From the NCBI RefSeq assembly GCF_900176115.1, contig NZ_FWWR01000017.1, positions 124,001-188,000 on the forward strand: DNA of 64,000 bases, in the 5' to 3' direction. A program made the position numbers and the translations under genes. Under the pieces are notes generated by a model. It was given only the letters and a program-made list of their open reading frames with translations, was not told the origin of the DNA and ran no database searches. The stretch comes from Peptoniphilus asaccharolyticus DSM 20463. Lineage in GTDB: Bacteria; Bacillota; Clostridia; Tissierellales; Peptoniphilaceae. Of this stretch, positions 20,707 to 32,144 are shown piece by piece. How positions within the stretch are numbered: the stretch's first letter is position 1; each line of letters opens with the position of its first letter.

Positions 20707-20737
20707 GGGGGCTTTTAAAGCCCCCGTTTTTATTTTT
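20707..20737 (+). terminator. Terminator after the ureohydrolase gene
   Basis: GGGGGC (20707-20712) pairs with GCCCCC (20720-20725), extended by TTT/AAA inside, then a T-rich tail. Confidence 0.92.
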
Positions 20738-20784
20738 TAGATATATTTAATTGAATAATAAATACAAAATCAATTTTTTATAAT

Positions 20785-21080
20785 ACAAATGAAATAAGTA
20801 GAAAAAAACTGATTTGTTAAGAAAAAATGGAAAGATAAATCAAATAAATCGAAAAAAACTTATTTATTTATAATAAATGTGATAACAAATTAAATAAACT
20901 GGGGAAAAATTGATTTGTTAATAAAAAGTATAAATATAAATCAAATAAATCAAGAAAAATTGATTTGTTAATAAAAAATAGAAATATAAATTAAATAAAT
21001 CGGAAAAAAATGATTTGTTTATAATAAATGGTATAATAAATTAAATATATCGATAAAATTTAATTTATAAAGCATTAAAT
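20785..21080. repeat. About six imperfect 50-bp AT-rich tandem repeats upstream of the Fic gene
   Basis: Units begin at about 20785 (divergent), 20837, 20887, 20938, 20988 and 21038 (shortened). Units 2-5 are 50, 51, 50 and 50 bp. Each starts AAAT(C/T)AAATAAA, passes an A-run and usually has GATTTGTTA about 25 bases in. In most units AAATC and GATTT form a small dyad around the A-run. The array fills most of the 465-base gap between the ureohydrolase terminator and the Fic gene; no gene is seen in it. It may be a regulatory array or a remnant of mobile DNA. Confidence 0.75.
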
Positions 21081-22065
21081 AATGCGTTAGATTAAATATT
21101 TCCATAAAAATAAATTTTATTACTGTTTCAAGGCTTTTTTATAAATAGAAGTGGAGAGATGAAAATATGGACTATATATCAAAAGTATATTATAAGGATT
21201 TTAAAAATTATGAAAAAATCTATAAAAATAGGTATGAGTTTGAGACTACATTAAGGTTAGATTTGAAAATAAATCCTTACAAAACAAATGAAAGTTTAAG
21301 TTTATATTATGTTTTTAACAACGAAACTTCAAGATACTTAGATTTAGCAAGAGAAAATGATAATCGACTCAATGAGATTGAATTAAAGTTGCCTGAAGTT
21401 GCAAAAAAATTTTTGCTTAAAGATATTATTTCTAGTGAACTCCAAAGTTCAAATGAACTTGAAGGTGTGGAGAGTAGTAGAGAACAAATAGCTGAAACCA
21501 CTAGAGAGATAATCGAGCATAAGAAATTAACAAATGACAGATTAGTTAGCATGATTAAATCATATATTTATCAGGTGAAGACATATTAAAACTTCCAGAA
21601 GATAGTAAAGATATTAGGAAAATATATGACAATATTACTAAAGGTGAATTAGAAAAAGATTGTATTCCTGACGGTAAAATTTTTAGGAAAAATGCTATTT
21701 ATGTTCAGAAAAAAATACTGTTTCTGGAGAATGTATTCACGAAGGTGTTTTAGGGGAAGATAATATTTCTGATCATATAGAGATGATGTTAAATTTTTTG
21801 AATGATAATAAAATTTCGCTGTTATTAAGAACTGCAATAGGGCATTATTATTTTGGATATATACATCCGTTTTATGATGGAAATGGTAGAACAGGGCGTT
21901 TTATAAGCAGTATGTATATAAAGGAAGATTATGGTTATTTAACAGCCATGTCATTAGCTAGAGGAAGCTTTTTGAAGAAAAATGATTATTATAAAGCTTT
22001 TGATATCACCAATTCTGTAAAAAACAAAGGAGAACTCAATTGTTTTGTAGATACTTTTTTGAGTA

Positions 22066-23181
22066 GACGAATTGTCAAATCAAATGCAACACCTATGGTA
22101 AGAGACCAAAAAGTTCTTCTTTAGGTGTTTTATATTTTATACATTTTCTAGGTCTATTATTCATTAAACTTAAGTTATAATTTAATTCATCAATATTCAC
22201 TTCTGATAAATCCATACCCTTAGGATAAAACTCCCTCAAAAGTCCGTTACTATTTTCATTTGTACCTTTTTGCCATGCACAATAGGGATCACAAAAATAA
22301 GTTTTGCATCCTAATTCTTTTTCTATTTTCTCAAATTCTGAAAATTCTTTACCTCTATCAAAGGTTATTGTTTTTACTAATTCTTTTGGATAATCTTTTA
22401 ATGCATTTATTATTGCTGGTGTTACGCTTTCCGACTTTCTATTTTCAACTAGGATTGCTATATAATATCTAGATTTTCTTTCTGCTAAAGTTACGAAACA
22501 ACATCTACTTTTCCTTTTATGATCTAATCTGCCTGATTCCACTGTATCTGCTTCCCAGTGGCCTAATTCTTGCCTTCTGTATATCTCTTTAGGTCTTTTC
22601 TTAATTGTTCTACCTTTATCATTGAATTTTCCTCTTTTTTCTGCTGGCCTTTTAAATTTAGCTTTTCTTCTCAAATTTTTCATACTAGTTTTTGGCAGCT
22701 TTTTGGCGTGTATCATTCTATATATCGTTGATGTAGATGGTAATTCATGAATCTCATTTGTGTTTCTATTTGATATTTGTTCAGGGGACCAATGTTCGTT
22801 AATCTTTACAGTTAAATAATCAATAACATCTTTAGAAAATTTACTTTTTCTATGGCAGTCTTTTCTTCTATCAATATATTTATCATTTGCCTTTATCGGA
22901 AAGTACTTAGTGTAACTTCCCCTACTAACTTTTATCTTAGATGAATTTCTTTTAATTTCTCTAGATATTGTACTAGGTGACCTTTTAAGTGCTTGTGCAA
23001 TTTTCCTTATACTCATTCCTAAATTTAAAAATTGGTAAATACAAGATCTTTCTTCTATGGTAAGATGGTTATAGCTCATAGTTAATCACTCCTTTTAATA
23101 TGTTTTGTTTGGTCACTTACATATTAACACAGCTGATTAGCTATGAGTTTATTTATGTTGCACTTGTTATGATAAATTATC
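22066..23181 (-). mobile_element. IS30-family insertion sequence, copy B (1116 bp), minus orientation
   Basis: Same ends as the other copies, inverted. Target duplication AGTA (22062-22065 and 23182-23185). It lies inside the Fic pseudogene, and its removal joins the TTT TTG AGT frame to the downstream ATT TTA ATT GAA frame. Confidence 0.94.
22093..23079 (-). CDS. IS30-family transposase (intact, copy B)
   Basis: A 328-residue transposase. It has an N-terminal helix-turn-helix (about residues 5-45, with RKIAQALKRSPSTISREI), a second HTH-like region near 85-115, and a C-terminal DDE/rve catalytic core: HWEADTVE (first Asp), TFDRGKEF (second Asp) and WQKGTNENSNG (Glu). The end LMNNRPRKCIKYKTP is typical of IS30. 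It acts on the 25-bp ends of the same element. The start has AAAAGGAG upstream. It is identical in protein sequence to copies C and E, so expansion was recent. Confidence 0.95.
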   Translation of the reverse strand: MSYNHLTIEERSCIYQFLNLGMSIRKIAQALKRSPSTISREIKRNSSKIKVSRGSYTKYFPIKANDKYIDRRKDCHRKSKFSKDVIDYLTVKINEHWSPEQISNRNTNEIHELPSTSTIYRMIHAKKLPKTSMKNLRRKAKFKRPAEKRGKFNDKGRTIKKRPKEIYRRQELGHWEADTVESGRLDHKRKSRCCFVTLAERKSRYYIAILVENRKSESVTPAIINALKDYPKELVKTITFDRGKEFSEFEKIEKELGCKTYFCDPYCAWQKGTNENSNGLLREFYPKGMDLSEVNIDELNYNLSLMNNRPRKCIKYKTPKEELFGLLP

Positions 23182-23635
23182 AGTATTTTAATTGAAGGAC
23201 AATTTGATATTATAGAAAATTTAATAGATAAAGTAGAAAAACTCGACAAAATTCACGCAAAAATAATGATTGATAATACTTTAGATACTGATGTGAAAAA
23301 AGATATAATGTTTATACTTTCACAAGATTATTATTTTAATTATAATAACGGAATAGAAAGAGAAGATATAGTTGGATATTTAGATGGACATTATGCAAAA
23401 ACAATAAGAGATGAGATTAGTGTTTTATAACAAGAAGGATTGATAATAAAGGTTAAGGGCAGACCTATCGTTTATTGTGCAAATACTAATTACTTTGAAT
23501 AAAATTTATTTTAGATAATACAGAATAGAGTATATTACCTTAAATATTATCTATGAATAAAGCTAAAAATTTTTTGAAACATGAATATGGACTTTTAGCT
23601 TTACAAAAATTTAAGATTTTTAATGTTTTGTTTGG

Positions 23636-23665
23636 TTGACAGTGTATAGTACCGTGCATTATAAT
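23636..23665 (+). promoter_or_regulatory. Consensus promoter before the ICMT-like gene
   Basis: TTGACA (23636-23641), 18 bases, TATAAT (23660-23665). The leader is about 30 bases. The 23503-23635 stretch holds only an unsupported 28-codon frame. Confidence 0.8.
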
Positions 23666-23701
23666 TTATTTAAAATATTTTAAATAAATTAGGGAGGTAT
23701 T

Positions 23702-24232
23702 ATGCAAAGATATGCTATCTATGCAATTATAGTAATAGTTTTTGCTATAAGATTAGCGTTTTTAAAAGTATCTAAGAGGAATGAAAGAGCGATTTTAGCG
23801 AATGGCGGAATGGAATATGGAGTTGTGAATACTAAACGAATAACAATATTACACATACTATTTTATTTTGGAAGTTTGATTGAAGCTATAGTTAAGAGAG
23901 TAGAATTTGATAAAGTGAGTTTGGTAGGATTAATATTAGTAATATTTTCAATGGTAGTTTTGTATTCGGTTGTTAATATCCTAAAAGGGATATGGACTGT
24001 CAAACTTATGATAGCAAAAGGACACAAGTTTAATAGCCACTGGCTGTTTGACAAATTTAAACATCCCAACTACTTCTTAAATATTATTCCGGAGCTTATA
24101 GGAATTGCTTTGATTTGCCATAGCACTATTACTAGCATTATAATATTGCCGCTTTACATGGTGGTTTTGTATATAAGGATTAGAGAAGAAAATTATTTAA
24201 TAGAAACAGTTATAAAACCAAATGGGATATAA
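23702..24232 (+). CDS. Isoprenylcysteine carboxyl methyltransferase-like membrane protein (YpbQ type)
   Basis: A 176-residue protein with about five membrane helices. Near the C-terminus it has the ICMT-family core: KGHKFNSHWLFDKFKHPNYF, where the HPNY segment binds S-adenosylmethionine, then IPELIGIAL and a final R.REENYL. Bacterial members of this size, such as YpbQ of Bacillus, methylate small lipid-like products (alkylpyrones). No polyketide synthase is next to it here, so its substrate is unknown. ATG 23702 follows AGGGAGG and a consensus promoter, and the gene has its own terminator, so it is monocistronic. Confidence 0.8.
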   Translation: MQRYAIYAIIVIVFAIRLAFLKVSKRNERAILANGGMEYGVVNTKRITILHILFYFGSLIEAIVKRVEFDKVSLVGLILVIFSMVVLYSVVNILKGIWTVKLMIAKGHKFNSHWLFDKFKHPNYFLNIIPELIGIALICHSTITSIIILPLYMVVLYIRIREENYLIETVIKPNGI

Positions 24233-24235
24233 ATT

Positions 24236-24275
24236 AAAGCCTGCTAATAAATATATTATTGGCAGGCTTTTTGTT
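24236..24275 (+). terminator. Terminator after the ICMT-like gene
   Basis: AAAGCCTGC (24236-24244) pairs with GCAGGCTTT (24262-24270), followed by TTG and T-rich sequence. Confidence 0.88.
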
Positions 24276-24356
24276 TGTAATAAAAAATGGATAGTATATG
24301 TTTAGAAGAATAATTAATATATGACATGAAAAAGTCTATAAAGATATTTTAAATAC

Positions 24357-24385
24357 TTGCAAAACTAATCAAACAATGTTAAAAT
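24357..24385 (+). promoter_or_regulatory. Promoter of rpoB-rpoC
   Basis: TTGCAA (24357-24362), 17 bases, TAAAAT (24380-24385) preceded by TGT as an extended -10. It gives a leader of about 80 bases. Confidence 0.7.
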
Positions 24386-24432
24386 AATAAATTGCAAAAT
24401 TATAAAAATGGATTAGTGTTCTCTAAATTAGA

Positions 24433-24449
24433 CGACAGTAAAACTGTCG
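24433..24449 (+). promoter_or_regulatory. Leader hairpin before rpoB
   Basis: CGACAGT-AAA-ACTGTCG, a perfect 7-bp stem with a 3-base loop, ending 5 bases before the AAGGGG ribosome site. It has no T-run, so it is not a terminator; it may affect rpoB translation or mRNA stability. Confidence 0.5.
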
Positions 24450-24470
24450 AATTTAAGGGGTGATTATTAA

Positions 24471-27400
24471 TTGGCACATCCTGTGAAATATGGGAAGAGA
24501 GAGAGAATGAGTTTTTCTCGAATTCCGGAGGTGCAAAGTTTACCAAATCTTCTTGAAGTGCAGACAGCCTCATTTGATTGGTTAATCAGAGAGGGTTTGA
24601 AAGAAGTTTTTGATGAGGTATCTCCAATCGAGGATTACTCAGGTAACTTAATACTTGAATTTGTAGACTACTATGTGTCTTCAGAACGTAAGTATTCAAT
24701 AGACGATGCAAAAGAACGTGACACAAATTATTCAGCACCTTTAAAGGTTAAGGTAAGACTTATAAATACTGAAACTGGAGAGGTTAAGGAACAAGAAGTG
24801 TTTATGGGAGACCTTCCACTTATGACACCAACTGGAACCTTTATAATAAATGGTTCAGAACGTGTTGTGGTATCTCAACTTGTGAGAAGCCCTGGCAGTT
24901 ACTACAAAGTAGAAACTGACAAGACTGGTAAAAAATTGTATTCAGCCACAGTTATACCTAATCGTGGAGCTTGGTTAGAATATGAAACAGATGCTCAAGG
25001 TGTTATAAACGTAAGAATTGATAGAACTAGAAAGATTCCAGTTACTATTCTTATGAGAGCTATAGGCATCGAATCTAATATGGAAATTACTGACATATTA
25101 GGTGAAAGTGAAGCGTTGTTAAAGACTTTGGAGAAGGATTCTACTTCAAATAAAAACGAAGCTTTGCTTGAAATTTATAAAAAACTTAGACCAGGAGAAC
25201 CTCCTACAGTAGAATCAGCTGAATCTCTATTTGAAAATATGTTTTTTGACAATAGAAGATATGATTTGGCTCATGTAGGTAGATATAAGTTCAATAAGAA
25301 ACTTGGAATTTCAGCAAGAATTGAGGGACACTATGCAAGTAGTGATGTAATAAACCCTGAAACTGGCGAAATAATAGTAGAAGAAGGAACTAGGTTCACT
25401 GAAGAAACAGCTCAAGCTGTTGAAAATGCAGGTATTAATAAACTTATTATAACTGTTAAATCAATTCGTGAAGATGAACCGGATAGAGATGTAATTGTTA
25501 TTGGAAATAATTTTGCGTATGCAGACGACTTTGAACTACCTTTTGACTTAAAGGAATTAGGGTTTAGAGAAAAAGTTTATTATCCACTTTTCAAACAAAT
25601 CGTGGAAGAATTTGAAGACGATGAAGAAAAGTTAAAGCAAGAATTAAAGAAAAACTATCGACTACTTAGCCCTAAACACATAACAGTTGACGATATTATC
25701 GCATCTGTAAACTATGAGTTTGGACTTTCATTTAACGTTGGAGTAGTTGATGATATTGACCACTTAGGAAACAGAAGAATTAGATCTGTAGGAGAACTTC
25801 TACAAAACCAATTTAGAATTGGTGTATCAAGAATGGAAAGAGTCATACGTGAAAGAATGACAGTCCAAGATGTAGATGCTACAACTCCTCAATCACTAAT
25901 AAATATAAGACCTGTAACAGCTGCTATTAAAGAGTTCTTCGGGTCATCACAACTTTCACAATTTATGGACCAAAATAACCCTCTATCAGAATTAACTCAC
26001 AAGAGAAGGCTATCTGCACTAGGGCCTGGTGGGTTGAGTAGAGATAGAGCTGGTTTTGAAGTGCGTGACGTCCATAATTCCCATTACGGAAGAATGTGTC
26101 CTATTGAGACACCTGAAGGTCCAAACATCGGACTTATAACTTCGCTTACAACTTATGCGAGAATTAATGAATACGGATTTTTAGAGACTCCATATAGAAA
26201 AGTAAAATTCGGAGAAGGTATTGTTACTGATGAAATTGAGTACATTACTGCTGATGTTGAGTATGAACAAATAATAGCTCAGTCAAACGAATTATTAGAT
26301 GAAAATGGAAAATTTATAAATGATAGAGTTGTTGCCAGAGGACATGAAGGGGTAGTAGATATCTTCGACTCAAAGGAAGTAACTTATATGGACGTATCTC
26401 CTCAACAAATAGTTGCGGTAGGTACTGCGATGATTCCTTTCCTTGAAAATGACGACGCAAACAGAGCTTTGATGGGTGCGAACATGCAACGTCAAGCTGT
26501 GCCTCTATTAAAAACTGAAGCCCCTGTTATCGGTACTGGTATTGAGTACAGAGCAGCTAAGGATTCAGGAGTAGTTATCGTATCTAAAGAAGATGGAGAA
26601 ATAGTTAAAGTTGATGCTACTGAAATCACTGTTAGAAGAGATTCAGATGGCGTTAGAGATAAATACGAACTTCACAAATTCATTGGTGCGAACCAAGGAA
26701 CTACAATCAACCAAAGACCTATAGTTAAGAAAGGCCAAAAAGTCAAGAAAGGCGAAATAATCGCTGACGGTCCTTCTACAGATATGGGTGAAATGGCATT
26801 AGGTAAAAACATACTTATAGCTTTCATGAACTGGGAAGGTTATAACTATGAAGATGCGATGCTTGTAAATAAAGACTTAGTAATAGATGATACATTGACT
26901 TCACTTCACATTGAAGAATATGAATCAGAGGCTAGAGATACAAAATTAGGACCAGAAGAGATAACTCGTGACATTCCAAATGTTGGAGACGACATGTTAA
27001 AAGACTTGGATGAAAGAGGAATCATCAGAATTGGGGCCGAAGTAAAACCTGGAAATATCCTTGTAGGTAAGGTAACTCCTAAGGGAGAAACTGAACTTTC
27101 AGCAGAAGAAAGACTTCTTCGTGCAATCTTTGGAGAAAAGGCAAGAGAAGTAAGAGATACTTCACTTAGACTTCCTCACGGAGAACAAGGTATAGTAGTG
27201 GATGTAAAGACATTTACAAGAGAAGCTGGAGATGAACTTCAACCTGGCGTAAACGAAATGGTAAGAGTCTTTATAGCAACTAAGAGAAAAATCCAAGTCG
27301 GAGATAAGATGTGTGGTCGTCACGGTAACAAGGGGGTCATCTCCAGAGTTATGCCTGCAGAAGACATGCCTTATATGCCAGATGGAACACCTATCCAAAT

Positions 27401-28226
27401 AGTTCTAAACCCACTTGGGGTACCTTCTCGTATGAACCTTGGACAGGTACTTGAAGTTCACTTGGGACTTGCTGCAAGAAAACTTGGATGGCACGTTGCA
27501 ACTCCTGTATTTGATGGTGCGAACGAAGAAGATATTCAAAACGCATTGAGTCAAGCTGGATATCCAATAGATGGTAAAATTCAACTTAGAGATGGTAGAA
27601 CTGGAGAAGAGTTTGACCACCCTGTAACAGTTGGATATATGTATATGCTTAAACTTCACCACTTGGTAGATGAAAAGATCCACGCAAGAAGTACTGGGCC
27701 TTATTCATTGGTAACTCAACAACCTCTTGGAGGTAAGGCACAGTTCGGTGGACAAAGATTCGGAGAGATGGAAGTTTGGGCTCTTGAAGCTTATGGTGCA
27801 AGTTATACTCTTCAAGAAATGTTGACTGTAAAGAGTGACGACATAGTAGGCCGTGTTAAAACTTACGAAGCTATTGTAAAGGGTGAAAATATTCCTCAAC
27901 CGGGAGTGCCTGAATCATTCAAGGTATTGATTAAGGAACTTCAATCATTAGCTCTTGAAATAAAAGTTTTAGATGAATACGGAAATGATGTTGATCTTGA
28001 AGTGGACGAAGACGATTTAGACAGAATAGACAACATTTCTAACAATGATGAAGAGATAAAAGAACTTATAGAAAATAACCAAGCTCCAACACAAGGCGCA
28101 ATTAAGAGAATATCTACAGATGATATAGATGCTCTTGAAGAAGGTTATGAAGAGAACGAAGAAGATGAATTAGACGGTCACTATGAAGAAGATTTAAATT
28201 CATATGATGACTCCGATGATGAGTAA
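24471..28226 (+). CDS. rpoB: DNA-directed RNA polymerase subunit beta
   Basis: A 1251-residue core subunit of RNA polymerase. TTG 24471 is the start, 10 bases after AAGGGG, and gives the usual N-terminus ([16 protein letters not shown]). The rifampicin region reads [17 protein letters not shown] followed by [12 protein letters not shown], which matches the drug-sensitive form. The flap, switch and C-terminal clamp parts are complete ([24 protein letters not shown]). The tail of about 40 residues is very acidic, as in many Firmicutes. Unlike the common order, no rplJ-rplL lies upstream; a terminator and a new promoter precede it. rpoC follows after 35 bases. Confidence 0.98.
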   Translation: MAHPVKYGKRERMSFSRIPEVQSLPNLLEVQTASFDWLIREGLKEVFDEVSPIEDYSGNLILEFVDYYVSSERKYSIDDAKERDTNYSAPLKVKVRLINTETGEVKEQEVFMGDLPLMTPTGTFIINGSERVVVSQLVRSPGSYYKVETDKTGKKLYSATVIPNRGAWLEYETDAQGVINVRIDRTRKIPVTILMRAIGIESNMEITDILGESEALLKTLEKDSTSNKNEALLEIYKKLRPGEPPTVESAESLFENMFFDNRRYDLAHVGRYKFNKKLGISARIEGHYASSDVINPETGEIIVEEGTRFTEETAQAVENAGINKLIITVKSIREDEPDRDVIVIGNNFAYADDFELPFDLKELGFREKVYYPLFKQIVEEFEDDEEKLKQELKKNYRLLSPKHITVDDIIASVNYEFGLSFNVGVVDDIDHLGNRRIRSVGELLQNQFRIGVSRMERVIRERMTVQDVDATTPQSLINIRPVTAAIKEFFGSSQLSQFMDQNNPLSELTHKRRLSALGPGGLSRDRAGFEVRDVHNSHYGRMCPIETPEGPNIGLITSLTTYARINEYGFLETPYRKVKFGEGIVTDEIEYITADVEYEQIIAQSNELLDENGKFINDRVVARGHEGVVDIFDSKEVTYMDVSPQQIVAVGTAMIPFLENDDANRALMGANMQRQAVPLLKTEAPVIGTGIEYRAAKDSGVVIVSKEDGEIVKVDATEITVRRDSDGVRDKYELHKFIGANQGTTINQRPIVKKGQKVKKGEIIADGPSTDMGEMALGKNILIAFMNWEGYNYEDAMLVNKDLVIDDTLTSLHIEEYESEARDTKLGPEEITRDIPNVGDDMLKDLDERGIIRIGAEVKPGNILVGKVTPKGETELSAEERLLRAIFGEKAREVRDTSLRLPHGEQGIVVDVKTFTREAGDELQPGVNEMVRVFIATKRKIQVGDKMCGRHGNKGVISRVMPAEDMPYMPDGTPIQIVLNPLGVPSRMNLGQVLEVHLGLAARKLGWHVATPVFDGANEEDIQNALSQAGYPIDGKIQLRDGRTGEEFDHPVTVGYMYMLKLHHLVDEKIHARSTGPYSLVTQQPLGGKAQFGGQRFGEMEVWALEAYGASYTLQEMLTVKSDDIVGRVKTYEAIVKGENIPQPGVPESFKVLIKELQSLALEIKVLDEYGNDVDLEVDEDDLDRIDNISNNDEEIKELIENNQAPTQGAIKRISTDDIDALEEGYEENEEDELDGHYEEDLNSYDDSDDE

Positions 28227-28261
28227 CTTATTTATAAGCTACAGAAAGGAGAGAATGCTCC

Positions 28262-31200
28262 TTGAGCGAACACGAATTATTTCACTCAATTAAAATAGGG
28301 CTTGCTTCACCTGAAAAGATAAGAGAATGGTCTTTTGGGGAAGTTAAAAAGCCAGAAACTATAAATTATAGAACTCTAAAACCGGAAAAAGAAGGTCTAT
28401 TCTGCGAAAAGATATTTGGACCTACTAAAGACTGGGAATGTAGTTGTGGTAAATATAAGAGAGTAAGATATAAGGGTGTAGTATGTGAAAAGTGCGGCGT
28501 TGAAGTAACTAAAGCTAAGGTTCGTCGTGAAAGAATGGGCCATATAGAACTTGCAGCTCCTGTATCTCACATCTGGTACTTTAAAGGAATTCCATCAAGA
28601 ATGGGACTTGTGCTTGACATGAGTCCTAGAGCTCTTGAAAAAGTTCTTTACTTTGCATCTTATATCGTAACTTATGTTGAAAGAGATGCTGGCTTACCTC
28701 TATATCAAAAACAACTTCTAACAGAGACTGAATATAGAGAATACAAAAGAGAGTACGGCGATAAATTCATTGCTAAAATGGGCGCCGAAGCTATAAAAGA
28801 TTTGCTTCAAGACATAGACTTAAAAAGAGAATCTGAAATTTTAAATGCTGAAGTAGAGGCTGCTACAGGACAAAAGAAAGTTAGAATTTCAAGAAGACTT
28901 GAAGCAATAGAAGCATTTTTACAATCAGGAAACAAACCTGAATGGATGATACTTGAAGCAGTGCCAGTAATTCCACCAGACATCAGACCTATGGTTCAAT
29001 TAGACGGGGGAAGATTTGCTACAAGTGACTTAAATGATCTTTATAGAAGAATAATAAATAGAAATAACAGACTTAAGAAACTACTTGATATCAATGCCCC
29101 TGATATAATCGTCAGAAATGAAAAGAGAATGCTTCAAGAAGCAGTGGATGCATTGATAGACAACGGTAGAAGAGGTAGACCAGTAACAGGACCTGGAAAT
29201 AGAGCACTTAAATCTCTTTCAGAAATGTTAAAAGGTAAACAAGGTCGTTTCAGACAAAACTTACTTGGAAAGCGTGTTGACTATTCAGGACGTTCAGTAA
29301 TCGTAGTAGGACCAGACCTTAAATTCTACCAATGCGGTCTGCCAAAGAATATGGCACTTGAATTATTCAAACCTTTCGTAATGAGAGAACTTGTTGCGCA
29401 AGGATATGCACATAACATTAAGAGTGCTAAGAGAATGGTTGAAAGAACAAGAGAAGAAGTTTGGGATGTGCTTGAAGAAGTAATAAAAGACCACCCAGTG
29501 CTTCTAAACCGTGCACCGACACTTCACAGACTTGGTATTCAAGCTTTTGAACCAGTGTTAGTAGAAGGTAAGGCAATCAAACTTCACCCATTGTCATGTA
29601 CAGCTTACAACGCAGACTTTGACGGCGACCAAATGGCTGTCCATTTGCCGCTTTCAACAGAAGCGCAAGCTGAAGCTAGACTTCTTATGTTATCAACAAA
29701 CAATATCTTGGGACTTAAAGACGGTAAGCCAATAGCTACACCAACACAAGATATGATCTTAGGTTCATACTATCTAACTTTAGATATAGGTGAATCTAAG
29801 AAAGGTGACGGAATGGTATTTACAAGCGAAGATGAAATGATGCACGCTTACTATTCTGGATTCATACACTTACAAGCACATGTAGGTGTTAGAAGATATG
29901 CCGACGAAAATGATAAATTAGGTAAGATAGTTTACTCAACAGTAGGTAGATTTATAATGAATAGCTTTATACCTCAAGACTTGGGATTTGTTGACAGAAG
30001 TGTCGATAAATATTCACTTGAAGTAGATAAAGTTACAGATAAAAAACTACTTGGTAAGATTATTGAAAAAACTTACAAAAAACACGGCAATATAGTAACA
30101 GCTAAATTGCTAGACAATATAAAAGAAAACGGATACCATTACTCAACTATTGGAGCGATTTCAATATCAATGGGAGACGTTCAAGTACCTGAAACAAAAC
30201 CTGAAATACTTGCTCAAGCTAAGGCTGAAGTAAATAAATACGAAAAAGCATTCCGTAGAGGTTTGATTTCAGACGAAGAAAGATACGAAAAAGTAATAGA
30301 CATTTGGAACAAGGCAACTGACGACTTAACAGACGATGTTATGGAAGGCTTTGATAGACTTAACAACATCTACATCATGGCGGACTCAGGAGCCAGAGGT
30401 TCTAAGAACCAAATTAGACAGTTGGCCGGAATGAGAGGTCTGATGGCATCTCCATCTGGTAGAACTATCGAGGTTCCTATCACATCAAACTTCCGTGAAG
30501 GACTTTCTGTACTTGAATTCTACATGTCAGCCCATGGTTCTAGAAAGGGACTTGCCGATACAGCTCTTAGAACAGCCGATTCTGGATATTTGACAAGAAG
30601 ACTTGTAGACGTAGCTCAACAAGTAATTATCAAAGAAGAAGACTGTGGAACTGATGAATATTTAGTTGCAAGAGACTTTAAAGACGGCAAAGAGCTTATT
30701 GAAGGATTAAAAGACAGAATCGAAGGAAGATATTCATTCGAAGATATCGTACATCCTGAAACAGGCGAAATCTTAGTACAAGCAAACCACGAAATCTCAG
30801 ATGATGATGCAGAAAAGATTGTAGAAGCTGGAATAAAAGAAGTTAAAGTTAGAACAGTATTAGGCTGTAAAGCTAAGACTGGAGTTTGTGCACACTGCTA
30901 CGGACGTAACTTGGCAACTGGAAACCACGTTGACATTGGAGAAGCTGTAGGGGTTATAGCTGCTCAATCAATTGGGGAACCAGGTACTCAGCTTACAATG
31001 AGAACTTTCCACACTGGTGGGGTTGCATCTGCTGCCGATATCACACAAGGTCTTCCTCGTGTTGAAGAACTTTTCGAGGCAAGAAAGCCTAAGGGATTAG
31101 CAGTCATTTCAGAAGTTGAAGGTACAGTAGAAATAAGAGAACAAAACAGAAAACGTGAAGTTGTTGTAACACCAAGAGATGGGGAATCTCATAGCTACAA

Positions 31201-31840
31201 CATAGTTTACGGAGCAAGACTTAAAGTTAAAAATGGCGACTATGTAGAAAAAGGACAAGAGCTTACTCAAGGTTCGGTTTACCCTCAAGATTTATTGAGA
31301 GTAATGGGAGCTAAGGGTGTTGAAGAATACATCGTTAAAGAAGTTCAAAGAGTTTATAGACTTCAAGGTGTAGACATCAACGATAAGCATATTGAAATCA
31401 TAGTACGTCAAATGTTGTCTAAGTATAAGATTGATGACCCAGGAGATACAGAATTCTTGCCAGGTTCATTAGTTGATGCAACAGAATACAAGTTGACAAA
31501 CAAGCAAATGATAGAAGAAGGCAAAAATCCTGCTATCGGAGAAGTTAATCTACTTGGTATAACTAAAGCTTCACTTGCTACAGATTCATTCTTATCAGCA
31601 GCGTCATTCCAAGAAACGACAAGAGTTCTTACAGATGCAGCAATAAAAGGTAAGGAAGATAAATTACACGGGCTTAAAGAAAATATAATAATAGGTCAGT
31701 TAATTCCTGCAGGTACAGGGGCAAGACAAAATAAACTTGTACAATTAGATGTAGATGAAAAACTAAAAGAAAATTATTTACTTCTTGAAAATTCAGAATT
31801 CATTGATGAAAGTGAACTTGAAGAAGTTGAGGAAATTTAA
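28262..31840 (+). CDS. rpoC: DNA-directed RNA polymerase subunit beta prime
   Basis: A 1192-residue subunit with the N-terminal zinc finger (CSCGKYK...CEKCGVE, about residues 60-78). The catalytic magnesium loop [12 protein letters not shown] lies near residue 455, and the bridge-helix and trigger-loop segments follow ([16 protein letters not shown]). The second zinc site [13 protein letters not shown] is near 868. Start TTG 28262 follows AAAGGAGAG by 7 bases. Both rpo genes use TTG. A long compound hairpin with a T-run follows the stop. Confidence 0.98.
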   Translation: MSEHELFHSIKIGLASPEKIREWSFGEVKKPETINYRTLKPEKEGLFCEKIFGPTKDWECSCGKYKRVRYKGVVCEKCGVEVTKAKVRRERMGHIELAAPVSHIWYFKGIPSRMGLVLDMSPRALEKVLYFASYIVTYVERDAGLPLYQKQLLTETEYREYKREYGDKFIAKMGAEAIKDLLQDIDLKRESEILNAEVEAATGQKKVRISRRLEAIEAFLQSGNKPEWMILEAVPVIPPDIRPMVQLDGGRFATSDLNDLYRRIINRNNRLKKLLDINAPDIIVRNEKRMLQEAVDALIDNGRRGRPVTGPGNRALKSLSEMLKGKQGRFRQNLLGKRVDYSGRSVIVVGPDLKFYQCGLPKNMALELFKPFVMRELVAQGYAHNIKSAKRMVERTREEVWDVLEEVIKDHPVLLNRAPTLHRLGIQAFEPVLVEGKAIKLHPLSCTAYNADFDGDQMAVHLPLSTEAQAEARLLMLSTNNILGLKDGKPIATPTQDMILGSYYLTLDIGESKKGDGMVFTSEDEMMHAYYSGFIHLQAHVGVRRYADENDKLGKIVYSTVGRFIMNSFIPQDLGFVDRSVDKYSLEVDKVTDKKLLGKIIEKTYKKHGNIVTAKLLDNIKENGYHYSTIGAISISMGDVQVPETKPEILAQAKAEVNKYEKAFRRGLISDEERYEKVIDIWNKATDDLTDDVMEGFDRLNNIYIMADSGARGSKNQIRQLAGMRGLMASPSGRTIEVPITSNFREGLSVLEFYMSAHGSRKGLADTALRTADSGYLTRRLVDVAQQVIIKEEDCGTDEYLVARDFKDGKELIEGLKDRIEGRYSFEDIVHPETGEILVQANHEISDDDAEKIVEAGIKEVKVRTVLGCKAKTGVCAHCYGRNLATGNHVDIGEAVGVIAAQSIGEPGTQLTMRTFHTGGVASAADITQGLPRVEELFEARKPKGLAVISEVEGTVEIREQNRKREVVVTPRDGESHSYNIVYGARLKVKNGDYVEKGQELTQGSVYPQDLLRVMGAKGVEEYIVKEVQRVYRLQGVDINDKHIEIIVRQMLSKYKIDDPGDTEFLPGSLVDATEYKLTNKQMIEEGKNPAIGEVNLLGITKASLATDSFLSAASFQETTRVLTDAAIKGKEDKLHGLKENIIIGQLIPAGTGARQNKLVQLDVDEKLKENYLLLENSEFIDESELEEVEEI

Positions 31841-31856
31841 TAATAAATAAAAAACG

Positions 31857-31937
31857 AAGATAGTAAAAATATATGATCTCACGAGTTTAATTTTTAATGA
31901 TAACTTGTGAGGTCACTATTAAAACTATCTTTTTTAT
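31857..31937 (+). terminator. Compound terminator after rpoC
   Basis: An outer stem AAGATAGT (31857-31864) with ACTATCTT (31924-31931), ending in T6, encloses a second stem made of CTCACGAGTT and AACTTGTGAG. No gene is seen from 31938 to 32075; that part is very AT-rich. Confidence 0.85.
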
Positions 31938-32075
31938 ATATGATATAATATAATATATAAAAATATTATGATCTAAGTTTTGTTTGTTAGTATTGCAAAT
32001 GGAGATATAAGGCTCTAAGAAGAAGTTAAGACAATGCAAACTAGAAACTTTTAAATTTTAGTTTATATTTCAGAC

Positions 32076-32102
32076 TTGTTTTTTTTTTTTTTTTGATACA
32101 AT
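32076..32102 (+). promoter_or_regulatory. Promoter with a 16-T tract in the spacer
   Basis: A -35-like CTTG/TTG at 32075-32078, then 16 T (32079-32094), GA, and TACAAT (32097-32102). Change in T number would alter the -35/-10 spacing. The -10 is good; the exact -35 hexamer is uncertain. The leader is about 35 bases to RBS AAGGAGG. Confidence 0.6.
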
Positions 32103-32144
32103 GAGGGCGTAAGTTTATAACTAATATATTTAAGGAGGTTTCTT

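Larger units (their letters stand above)
21167..23502 (+). pseudogene. Fic-domain protein gene with four lesions, one an IS30 insertion
   Basis: Once a gene of about 400 codons. The N-terminal part (21167-21570) carries the Fic_N-like SSNELEGVESSR segment. The Fic core IHPFYDGNGRTGRF is at about 21850-21900 and has the complete HPFx(D/E)GNGR motif for AMP transfer. The C-terminal part has a winged-helix-like tail. The lesions are a one-base shift near 21566, a shift in the seven-A run at 21709-21715, an IS30 at 22066-23181, and TAA at 23428-23430 where an ordinary codon is expected. SSNELEGVES resembles the inhibitory-helix motif of Fic proteins. ATG 21167 has GGAGAG upstream. Confidence 0.85.

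Noticed and set aside
20785-21080. The 50-bp repeats considered as a CRISPR array
   Set aside because: Units are contiguous and imperfect along their full length, with no unique spacers.
21167-23502. Fic gene pieces considered as separate small genes
   Set aside because: The parts join into one Fic protein when indels and the IS are removed; the Fic core begins without a good start signal.
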